Positions 55,759-63,000 of a stretch of DNA of 64,000 nt are shown here, piece after piece. This DNA comes from Herbaspirillum sp. LeCh32-8 (lineage in GTDB: Bacteria; Pseudomonadota; Gammaproteobacteria; Burkholderiales; Burkholderiaceae_D). Every line of letters starts with the position of its first letter. The first letter of the stretch is position 1. Location of the stretch: the NCBI RefSeq assembly GCF_017814915.1, contig NZ_JAGIPZ010000001.1:869559-933558 (forward strand), given 5' to 3'. The position numbers were made by a program, and so were the translations under genes. The notes beneath the pieces were generated by a model. That model saw nothing but the letters and a program-made list of their open reading frames with translations. It did not search any database and was not told where the DNA came from.

Positions 55759-56450
55759 TACTCGCTCCCTTTGGCAATGATGCGCAAGACTTTGTTACCC
55801 TGGTAGAACACTGCCTTCATCGGAATCTCGGCGCGTTCCATGCTGCGCGCCACGATCGACACCGCCTCCTCGAATGTGCCGGTCACGCGGGTGCGGGCCT
55901 CCACCGCATAGTCCACCGGTAGTTCCCACAGCAATTGCCAGCCGGCGGCGGCGGCCCAGCGCGCCATGGTGGCGTTGAGGGTCTTGTCGGAAACGATGAT
56001 TTCCCAGTCGCGCGTCGCGCTGGCGGCCAGGCCCACTGCAGCCGGCGCGGCGGATGCCTCGGTCGAACCAGACAAGGCGCCGGCGGCTGCCGGTGCCGCA
56101 TCGGTCCTGGTGGCGCCCGCGCCGGAGACTGTCTCGGCCCGCTCCTTCTTGCGGGTGGCGCTGTCGCGTACGGTTTTCTTGTCGATCTCCGCCTTGGCCA
56201 GCATGAATACCGTATCGACGGCCGGGCCCTGCGTCAGGCAATCGTCGGCCAGCCCGATATCGCCGGCCAGCAGTTCGAAACGTTGGTCGGCGGCGCCCGG
56301 GAAGCCCAGCGACGGGACGGCATCGGCCGGCGCCGAAATGCCGGCGGCGCGGGCATTTCCCGCCGTGCCCAAGGTTGCCAGGAACATGAGGACGCAGGCG
56401 GCGCCCATGGCTCCACTGCGATGCTTGCCTGCTGTGATCGTGCGATTCAT
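55758..56450 (-). CDS. pilL: PilL-like protein with TcpQ-type domain
   Basis: 230 aa. Signal peptide (cut near ARA), a disordered Ala-rich middle, and a C-terminal TcpQ/TonB-short-like domain (DWEIIVSDKTLNATMARW, LPVDYAVEARTRVTGTFEEA). ATG 56450 follows GGGAAG; upstream frame to 56552 is not needed. First gene of the pilus operon; the 553 bases upstream contain an hrp box. Confidence 0.85.
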   Translation of the reverse strand: MNRTITAGKHRSGAMGAACVLMFLATLGTAGNARAAGISAPADAVPSLGFPGAADQRFELLAGDIGLADDCLTQGPAVDTVFMLAKAEIDKKTVRDSATRKKERAETVSGAGATRTDAAPAAAGALSGSTEASAAPAAVGLAASATRDWEIIVSDKTLNATMARWAAAAGWQLLWELPVDYAVEARTRVTGTFEEAVSIVARSMERAEIPMKAVFYQGNKVLRIIAKGSE

Positions 56451-57003
56451 ATGCTTCCCATGAACATCATCGTTTAAGAAAAAAGGCAAACACCGTCCCC
56501 GGCTCCATGCGGAGTCCTGGGCCCACCGGCGGACGACGGCCGCCGGCGCCATCGATATCGCCGACCTTCTGGTACGTTCGGTTGCTGCTGATTGGTGCCG
56601 TTTGATGATTGCTACAGTTGCATCTTCCTCACCGCATCGCCTGTCATTGCGACAAGCGAGTTCTGCATCGGCGCGGTACGCCTCGCGATGGGATACTTCC
56701 TGGCAGGGCCGTTTGTTGCGCCCCGTCTGCCAAGCTTGTCGCTGATATTAACGAAAAGCCGGGAAAAATTTCTCAACAAATATGACCGCCTGGAACTGCA
56801 TGGCGGCCATCTTGCTTCCCGGTCCGCGATCCATTCTTTGCGATCCGTCCGGTGGCCCCTTGTTTCTTGCTGTCTTCTTGCTGCGTGTTTGCTACGGCCC
56901 GACGCTCATCGACAGATGACCGGCGCCTGGCTGGCTATTCATGAGTGCGCGAGGCCACCGCGCCGGTTCCATCGATGGCCAATTATTTTTCTACGTTCAC
57001 CGC
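56451..57003. other. gene-free boundary between T3SS secretin and pilus operon
   Basis: 553 bases with no convincing gene on either strand (the HrpT and HrpV positions of P. syringae are empty). The 56741-56785 part is AT-rich. It holds an hrp box at 56942-56970. Confidence 0.55.
56942..56970 (-). promoter_or_regulatory. hrp box, one mismatch, facing the pilus operon
   Basis: Minus strand GGAACC-N16-GCACTCA; one mismatch in CCACNNA. The only genes downstream on that strand begin with pilL at 56450, implying a ~480-base leader. Confidence 0.6.
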
Positions 57004-59091
57004 CTACAGCATGCCGACGCTGCCCGGACGTGCGCATCGATTGGCGGTCTTGCGCAAAGGCATGCGTACCCCCATCAGCGATCCGCCGGACGGTCCGGCG
57101 CCCGCCAGCGCCGACGTGGTTTCTTGCTCCGCTCTGGGCGCCGGGGCGCCTGCCGGCAAGGGCAGCATGACCGGCGGAGCGCCGCCGGACGTCGCCGCTC
57201 CAGCGGGCGCCGGCAATGGCTGCGAGGTCTGGTTCGGCGCGGGCACCGGCGCGTTGGGCATGCCAGGCGCATTTGCGGGCGCCGTCGGCGGCGCCGTGTG
57301 CGCGGGGGAACCCGATCCATTACCGGAGCGAGCTGCGTTGGTATTGGATGCCAGGCGCGAGCCATCGAAGCTTGTAATGCGCGGCGTGATCAGGAACAAG
57401 CGTTCGCGGGTGCTATTGGAACGCGACTCGCTGCGAAACAGGCCGCCCACCCCGGGAAGATCGCCCAGCAGAGGCACTTTTTGCTTGTTGCGAATGAGCG
57501 ATTCGGCGCGATAACCGCCGATCATCAGGGTCTGCTGCGCATCGATGATGGCCTGGGTGTTGATGGTCGAACGGGTCACGCTGGCCGCGATGGTGGATGC
57601 TCCGTTGGCGCCGGACGAATTGGAGCCGTTGTCGTTGTTACCGTTGTTGAGCGCGCCGTCCTCGATGTCGACCTCAAGCCGCACACGCGTCTGCCCGCCG
57701 TCGTCGATGATGCGCGGGATCACGCGCAACATGGTGCCTGCGGTAATGTCTGACATGTCCGCAACCCGTTCGCCGATGAGGGACACGTAAGCGCTCTGGC
57801 TAAGGTCGAGCACGGCAGCTACGTTATCCAGCGTCAGCACGGTGGGGGTCGCCAGAACACGCGCCTCGCCATTGGATTCCATCGCCTTCAGACGTGCATA
57901 GAAACGGGCTGCGTCGCTGATGAGCAGCGTCGCGCCCGGCAACGGCAGGTCGGTGCCGCTGGACTGCGTGGTGGTGCCGTTGACCGTGGTATTGACGACC
58001 CCGGCCCGCGCGCCCCACTCCACGCCCATCTCGGCCAGGCGGCTGCGGTCGATATCCACGATCAGGGCCTCGATCTCGACCTGCTGCGGCTTGACGTCGA
58101 GCTGATTGATCAGGGAGGCGTACATGTCGCGCTTGGCGATATCGTCATAGATCATGATGGCGTTGAGGCTGGAATCGGCCTCGATGCGCGGCTGCTGCTT
58201 GCCCTCCGGTTCCTGGGCGGGCGTCGCCGCTGCGCCTGAGGCCTCGCCGCCGTTGCCGGCCATGAGCTGGTTGCGATTGCCGCCCGGCGGTGCGAACAGC
58301 GGAGCAAACCGTTCGCCGCCGGCCTCGCCCCCCGCGTCGCCGCTATCGGCGCGACCGATGCGCCCGGTGCGCGAGCGCTTGCGGCTGTCTGCGTCGAAAC
58401 GACTGTTGCCGGTCACCTTTTCGCCCCCATGCGCGCCCATTAGCAAATTGGTCAGGATGGTCTTGATGCCGGGAATAGTCTCGGCCTTGCCGCGTGAATT
58501 GATGACGCGGTCGTTGGCGCTGGCGTACTTCAGGCGGAACAGCATGATCTGCCGTCCGCGCAGCTTCTCCTTCTTGCCGGTCGGCATCAACACCTCTCGC
58601 GCCAGATCCACATAGGCCCGCGGGCCGCTGACGATCACCACGCCTTCATCGGGAAGTTCGCCCCAGCCGAAGCGTTCGTCAAACAATCCGAGACCCACCA
58701 GCGCAGCCTTGGCGTCCATGACGGCATCCTCCCCCACCTGCATGCGTGATGAGGTATTGTCAGCCGCCGGGGTCACGTACAAGGTGTCGTTGTAGACGAA
58801 CCAGCGCATCCTGTGGGCGCCGGTGAGCCGATTGAGAAATTCGACGCCATTGTCGGCCTTGAGACGGCCCTTGACGATCTGTCCGCCGTCGGTGCTCAGA
58901 TTCAGGCGCACGCCATAGGTGCGGCTGAACTCCTCCAGCACGCCGCGTACGGTCATGCCGTTGGCGCTGATGGAGAAGCCGCCGTCCTTCCAGGCCGGCG
59001 GCACGGCGGCGTGCAAGGTGGTGCCCCACAACAGCAATCCGGCCAGCAGCACGCCCATGCTCCAGGCCTTGATGATCTCTCGCGCTTTCAT
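57004..59091 (-). CDS. hrcC: T3SS outer-membrane secretin HrcC/SctC
   Basis: 695 aa. Signal peptide (MKAREIIKAWSMGVLLAGLL, cut near LHA), the N0/N1 domains (GMTVRGVLEEFSRTYGV; GVVIVSGPRAYVDLAREVLM), a low-complexity insert of ~75 residues, then the secretin core (EARVLATPTVLTLDN, VPLLGDLPGVGGLFRSE, ERLFLITPRI). An Ala/Pro-rich tail of about 110 residues follows the core, longer than expected. ATG 59091 overlaps the preceding stop (ATGA). No pilotin gene is adjacent. Confidence 0.95.
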   Translation of the reverse strand: MKAREIIKAWSMGVLLAGLLLWGTTLHAAVPPAWKDGGFSISANGMTVRGVLEEFSRTYGVRLNLSTDGGQIVKGRLKADNGVEFLNRLTGAHRMRWFVYNDTLYVTPAADNTSSRMQVGEDAVMDAKAALVGLGLFDERFGWGELPDEGVVIVSGPRAYVDLAREVLMPTGKKEKLRGRQIMLFRLKYASANDRVINSRGKAETIPGIKTILTNLLMGAHGGEKVTGNSRFDADSRKRSRTGRIGRADSGDAGGEAGGERFAPLFAPPGGNRNQLMAGNGGEASGAAATPAQEPEGKQQPRIEADSSLNAIMIYDDIAKRDMYASLINQLDVKPQQVEIEALIVDIDRSRLAEMGVEWGARAGVVNTTVNGTTTQSSGTDLPLPGATLLISDAARFYARLKAMESNGEARVLATPTVLTLDNVAAVLDLSQSAYVSLIGERVADMSDITAGTMLRVIPRIIDDGGQTRVRLEVDIEDGALNNGNNDNGSNSSGANGASTIAASVTRSTINTQAIIDAQQTLMIGGYRAESLIRNKQKVPLLGDLPGVGGLFRSESRSNSTRERLFLITPRITSFDGSRLASNTNAARSGNGSGSPAHTAPPTAPANAPGMPNAPVPAPNQTSQPLPAPAGAATSGGAPPVMLPLPAGAPAPRAEQETTSALAGAGPSGGSLMGVRMPLRKTANRCARPGSVGML

Positions 59092-59501
59092 GATGTTCCC
59101 CCATTGAGGGCCGCGCGCATGCGCAGCTCGGCCCGGTTCGACTCTTGCGCCGGCCGCGCGGGCGACGGTTTCATCGCCGCCCGACACAAACTGGCCTGGT
59201 TGAGAAGGTCTTCCAGCGCTTCGGCTGCATCGACCCAGCTTTCGGCCTGGGCCAGCCAGCGGTTCAAGAGCAGTGCCCCGCTGTCCTCTGCAATGGCCAG
59301 GCCGCCGTCGAATTCCAGCGCGCACTGAAAGCCGCTGCGCATCGCCTCGGCAATCTGCACCTGGCTCGGCTCGCGCAGCAGCACCAGCACCAGCTCGGCG
59401 CCGTCGTCATCGACCAGCAGGCACACGCTTTCGCCGCCGATGTCGATCGGCTCGCCCAGCGGCAGCCCTTGCAGCCACTGCTCCGTTTCCTGGGAAACCA
59501 T
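59088..59501 (-). CDS. HrpG-like T3SS chaperone
   Basis: 137 aa, acidic. Strand pattern IDIGGESVCLLVDDDGAELVLVLL and FQCALEFDGGLAIAEDSGALLL fits CesT-like chaperones; position directly before hrcC matches HrpG of the P. syringae hrpF-hrpG-hrcC operon. ATG 59501, 4 bases after the HrpF-like gene. Confidence 0.7.
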   Translation of the reverse strand: MVSQETEQWLQGLPLGEPIDIGGESVCLLVDDDGAELVLVLLREPSQVQIAEAMRSGFQCALEFDGGLAIAEDSGALLLNRWLAQAESWVDAAEALEDLLNQASLCRAAMKPSPARPAQESNRAELRMRAALNGGTS

Positions 59502-59505
59502 CGCC

Positions 59506-59739
59506 TCAGCGGGTTTCGTTGAGGACGGTCTTGAGCGGCTTTTGCGTCAGGCCGAACTGGGCCGCCATGGCGGTGCGGGTCACGGACTGCTTGCTCAGCA
59601 GATCCATGAATTCGGCGGGATCGGGATGTTCGCCGTCGGCCTGGCGACGGTTGAAATCGGCCAGCTCCTGGGCGGTGGAGTCAAAACGGGAATTGAGCTG
59701 GCGCAGGTTCTGCAGGAAGGGATTGGGCTGGGCTGACAT
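59506..59739 (-). CDS. HrpF-like small T3SS protein
   Basis: 77 aa, helical, Gln/Asn-rich (NPFLQNLRQLNSRFD, then QELADFNRRQADG). Position and size match P. syringae HrpF, a chaperone-like/needle-class protein. ATG 59739 follows AGGAGA. Confidence 0.7.
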   Translation of the reverse strand: MSAQPNPFLQNLRQLNSRFDSTAQELADFNRRQADGEHPDPAEFMDLLSKQSVTRTAMAAQFGLTQKPLKTVLNETR

Positions 59740-59854
59740 GCTGTTCTCCTGGACGTGGCCGGACCGGCAGACGACTTGCCTGCGGCAGGCGGTTGACTAA
59801 GATGGATTCCTGGATAGGTAACCCCAGTGTCTGCCCGGTTCGCCCGGAAAAGTC

Positions 59855-60511
59855 TCAACTTTGTTCGCCGTCGCCCTCCTCTGTCTCGTCAGGCTCGCTG
59901 TGGCTTCCCGCCATCCACTGGGACAAGGCGGCGCGCAAGGCCTCGGCCGCCAGGGCGAATTCGGCGCGCCATTCACCGCTGGCGGCCTCCAGCCGGCAAC
60001 TGCCGGGTGCGAGCCGGGCGTCGCCGCGCACCTCCCAGGGCAAACCATGTTCCTGCGCCAGCCCGGCCACGTCGTCGGGGTGCAGCCAGGCAACGGCATC
60101 GATCAGCTTGGGCGGCGCCTCTTCCCGCACGCGCCGGCAGGCCGCCGCTACTCGCTCCTGCGCAATGGTGTCGACCAGCAGGCGCTCGTAGATAGACTGC
60201 GCCAGCTCGATGGCCAGCCCGGCTACGCCATCGAGCATGACGGCCTCGCGTTCGCGCAGGCGCTCCAACAGTTCGCCGGCTTCGCGGGCAATGCGTCCCT
60301 GCTCGTCGCGCAGCGCCGCCATGGCGTCGGCGCGAGCCTGTTCGCGAATGTCCTCGGCCTGGGCCCGGGCTTGCGCCAGCAGATGCGCGGCGGCCGCACG
60401 GGCGTCCTCAGTCACCAGGAAGGCCTCGCCGCTCACCACGCCGTGGCGCGCACGCAGGTGATGCGGCAGGGAGAGCTCGGCGGTACAGAATCGATTCGTC
60501 GCTTGTTCCAC
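59855..60511 (-). CDS. T3SS stator protein HrpE/SctL
   Basis: 218 aa from GTG 60511; longer starts are open up to 60607 but would overlap the previous gene. A long Ala/Arg/Glu coiled coil (LLAQARAQAEDIREQARADA) then a C-terminal FliH/SctL domain (RVREEAPPKLIDAVAWLHPD). It regulates the SctN ATPase, which is outside the window. Confidence 0.85.
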   Translation of the reverse strand: MEQATNRFCTAELSLPHHLRARHGVVSGEAFLVTEDARAAAAHLLAQARAQAEDIREQARADAMAALRDEQGRIAREAGELLERLREREAVMLDGVAGLAIELAQSIYERLLVDTIAQERVAAACRRVREEAPPKLIDAVAWLHPDDVAGLAQEHGLPWEVRGDARLAPGSCRLEAASGEWRAEFALAAEALRAALSQWMAGSHSEPDETEEGDGEQS

Positions 60512-60537
60512 GTGATGACTCGCTTGAGCAAATAAGA

Positions 60538-61140
60538 TCAGGTCGCCAACGGCGCCCAGGATGAACGAGAGCCGGCGCGCGCCTGTGCCAGACACAGCTG
60601 CCAGCAATTGCGTTCACGTTCACGCGGCTGGGAAGGAAGCGACGACGGCGCCGCCAGCAGCGCGTGCTCGACCCGCTCGATCTCACGATCGGGCAGCAGT
60701 AACCGCAGGCGTGACCACAGGCCGGGAAAGGCGCGCTCCATCCTCAACGCCAGCTCCACCAGTCCGCTGCCACAAGGATCGCCGGCAAGCGGCGTGGCCC
60801 ACGCCTGCAGCGGCTGGGCCAGCGCTACGCCGAGGCACCAGCGTCGCTGCGCCGGCGCCAGGCAGGCCAGGTCGGCCTCATCACGCCGGCGGGCGGCAAA
60901 CAGGCCGCCATAGAGCGTGGCCGCATGCCTGAATTGGTCGCCATCGCGGATCTCGATCTGCCAACGCAGGTCGCCGCGCGCGGGCAGATCCGGCGTCACG
61001 CCGGCCAGCCGGCACCAGTCCCGATAAGCGTCGCGCCGCCCCAGCGCGCTCCGGTTCGATGGCAGTACTGAGCCGCGGGCATAGGACCATGGCGCGAACC
61101 ACCAATCAAGGAATGACTCGCCCGGCGCAACCGGCGTCAT
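60538..61140 (-). CDS. T3SS sorting platform protein HrpD/SctK
   Basis: 200 aa. ESFLDWWFAPWSYARGSVLP at the N-terminus and RWCLGVALAQPLQAW fit the SctK/HrpD family. ATG 61140 overlaps the hrcJ stop (ATGA). Gene order supports the call more than sequence. Confidence 0.78.
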   Translation of the reverse strand: MTPVAPGESFLDWWFAPWSYARGSVLPSNRSALGRRDAYRDWCRLAGVTPDLPARGDLRWQIEIRDGDQFRHAATLYGGLFAARRRDEADLACLAPAQRRWCLGVALAQPLQAWATPLAGDPCGSGLVELALRMERAFPGLWSRLRLLLPDREIERVEHALLAAPSSLPSQPRERERNCWQLCLAQARAGSRSSWAPLAT

Positions 61141-61985
61141 GTGCCGCGTCCCGCGGTTGCCTCGGCGGCCTGCGCCTTTTCCTGCGCCTTCTTGATGCGC
61201 CGGGCGGCGAAGCCAGCCAGCATCCGCGCTACCCGCGGCTGGCGCAGAGCGCGCTGCAGGCCGATGTAGCCGAGGCTGGCCAAGGCCACCAGCAACAAGG
61301 CGCTCATGGTCAGCGCCAGCCCGCCGGCGGACGCCGCGGCCACGGTGAACGGGCCCAGCATGGTCCATTCGATGCCCGGAGTGGGCGGTTCGCCCGGCAT
61401 CATCACCACCGACACCTTGCTGCGGCCATCCTCCCCGGCCAGCCCGGGAATGCTGGAGGCCACCAGCCGGCGGATGCGCGGCATCACCGCGTCCTCGTCC
61501 AGCGGCGGACGGTACTTCACGAACACGGCGGCCGAAGACGGCTGGATCGGCTCGCCCGGCGCGATGCGTTCGGGCAGCACCACGTGGACCCGGGCCGAGA
61601 CCACACGGTCGAATTGCAGCATGGTCGACTCCAGCTCCTCCGACAGACCATGGATATAGCGGATACGCTCTTCCATCGGCGAGGAGATCATGCCCTGCTT
61701 CTTGAACACCTCTCCCAGGTTGGACAGGTTGCGACGCGGCAGGCCGGCGGCGTTCATGGTTTCGGTCGCGCGCGAGAGCTCCACGTCCTTGACCAGCAGG
61801 CTCACGCCGTCCTTTCCCTTCTGTTTGTCGACTTCGATGCCCTTGCGGTTGAGCACAAGGATGATCTCATTGGCATCGGCGTCATTGAGCGCGGCCTGCA
61901 GGACGACCATCCTGGAGCAGGCCGCCAGCGCGGCCAGCAACAGCAACAGGCAGCTTGCGCGCAGCATGCGGGCGGTAACAGACAT
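61137..61985 (-). CDS. hrcJ: T3SS inner ring lipoprotein HrcJ/SctJ
   Basis: 282 aa. Lipobox LAALAAC, then LNDADANEIILVLNRKGIEV (ring-building domain 1), ERIRYIHGLSEELESTMLQF and VVSARVHVVLPE (domain 2), and a C-terminal membrane helix at about 220-245 with a basic tail. Standard YscJ family length. Confidence 0.96.
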   Translation of the reverse strand: MSVTARMLRASCLLLLLAALAACSRMVVLQAALNDADANEIILVLNRKGIEVDKQKGKDGVSLLVKDVELSRATETMNAAGLPRRNLSNLGEVFKKQGMISSPMEERIRYIHGLSEELESTMLQFDRVVSARVHVVLPERIAPGEPIQPSSAAVFVKYRPPLDEDAVMPRIRRLVASSIPGLAGEDGRSKVSVVMMPGEPPTPGIEWTMLGPFTVAAASAGGLALTMSALLLVALASLGYIGLQRALRQPRVARMLAGFAARRIKKAQEKAQAAEATAGRGT

Positions 61986-62000
61986 CGGCGGCCTCTGCGG

Positions 62001-62402
62001 TTACTGGAGCTTGGTCAAGGAGTCGACCGAAGTCGACGCCTTGGACACGCATTTGGAGATGGTCTGCACGCGGATCTGGTAATCGCTCAGCGCCATCATC
62101 GCTTTCATGAGCTGCATCGAATCGCCGGTACGGGTCGCTTGCTCCAGCAATTTGGATACGTATAACTGGTCTTGCTTGACCTCGGAGGCCAGCGACGAGG
62201 TGCGCTGCGCCAGGGCGCTGCCCAGCGAATGAGTGTTGGGCTTGAGCCGCATGGCGTCCTTGTTCAGATACTGCTCGAACATGGTCTTGAAATGCTCGGC
62301 CTCGCCGGGCTGGACCTCGATGTGGATGCCGGCGCCGCGCGTGGCGCCGCCGGCGGCGGGATCATTCAGGGTGACGCTTTGCTGCCATGAGGCCTGTTGC
62401 AT
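62001..62402 (-). CDS. T3SS inner rod protein HrpB/SctI
   Basis: 133 aa, helical. The C-terminal VQTISKCVSKASTSVDSLTK matches the SctI end. ATG 62402 follows GGGAG; the open frame to 62960 is not used because the hrp box at 62440-62468 lies inside it. First gene of the hrpB-hrcJ-hrpD-hrpE unit. Confidence 0.85.
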   Translation of the reverse strand: MQQASWQQSVTLNDPAAGGATRGAGIHIEVQPGEAEHFKTMFEQYLNKDAMRLKPNTHSLGSALAQRTSSLASEVKQDQLYVSKLLEQATRTGDSMQLMKAMMALSDYQIRVQTISKCVSKASTSVDSLTKLQ

Positions 62403-62439
62403 GTTGATGGCTCCCTCGAAATCTGAATTGGACAGTGAG

Positions 62440-62468
62440 TGGGTGGGCGCCAGCCCGTCGGCAGTTCC
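62440..62468 (-). promoter_or_regulatory. hrp box of the hrpB operon
   Basis: Minus strand GGAACT-N16-CCACCCA; CCACNNA is perfect and the only deviation is T at the end of GGAACC. It sits 38 bases before the SctI start. Confidence 0.8.
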
Positions 62469-62481
62469 CCTCGCGCGGGAG

Positions 62482-63000
62482 TCACAGCGTCTCGACGCCC
62501 GCGCGGCTGCAATGCAGTGCGCCGCACCCGAGCGCGCAGGCCGGGTCGCAGCAGGCGTCTGCTCCAAAGCGCCGGCGCTTATCGAAGCGCGACGCGGCTT
62601 GCGGCTTCGCCACCAGCGGCTCGTCAGGCGCCGGTGCACCCGGCGTTGCGCGTGGGCGTACCGGACGAGGCGAGCGCAACGTCGCCTGCCCGGTGGCTGG
62701 CGCCAAGGCCAGATGGTGCGCGCGGTCGCCGCTGCCGATGATGGTCTCGACAACGACCTCGCCGTTCCCGATTGGCACCGGCGCATGGGCGCGCGCCGAT
62801 TCGATCTCCGGCTCGGCATCGTGCCCCGGCGCCGCGTCGCCCAAGGGCACCTCGCTTTCCGGACCGTATCGCTCCGGCTGCGCGGCGGCTTGCAGCTCGG
62901 CCCGGCGCTGGGCAGGCCCACGCGGCCGGTTGCCGCCCGCGGCCAGCCGGCATGCGGCATCGGAGAGCTCGGTGATGTCGGTGGGACGCGCCATGCTCAT
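62482..63000 (-). CDS. unknown 172-aa protein after HrcU
   Basis: Starts by ATGA overlap with the HrcU stop. Proline/alanine-rich middle (RPVRPRATPGAPAPDEP) and a Cys-rich end (FGADACCDPACALGCGALHC). No family recognised. The overlap and the stop just before the hrp box support it, but all frames here are open because of high G+C, so it could be spurious. A needle-length or regulatory role is possible by position. Confidence 0.5.
   Translation of the reverse strand: MSMARPTDITELSDAACRLAAGGNRPRGPAQRRAELQAAAQPERYGPESEVPLGDAAPGHDAEPEIESARAHAPVPIGNGEVVVETIIGSGDRAHHLALAPATGQATLRSPRPVRPRATPGAPAPDEPLVAKPQAASRFDKRRRFGADACCDPACALGCGALHCSRAGVETL

Noticed and set aside
56592-57170. 192-aa plus-strand frame across the T3SS/pilus boundary
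   Set aside because: No ribosome site, runs into the 3' end of hrcC antisense, and composition looks random.
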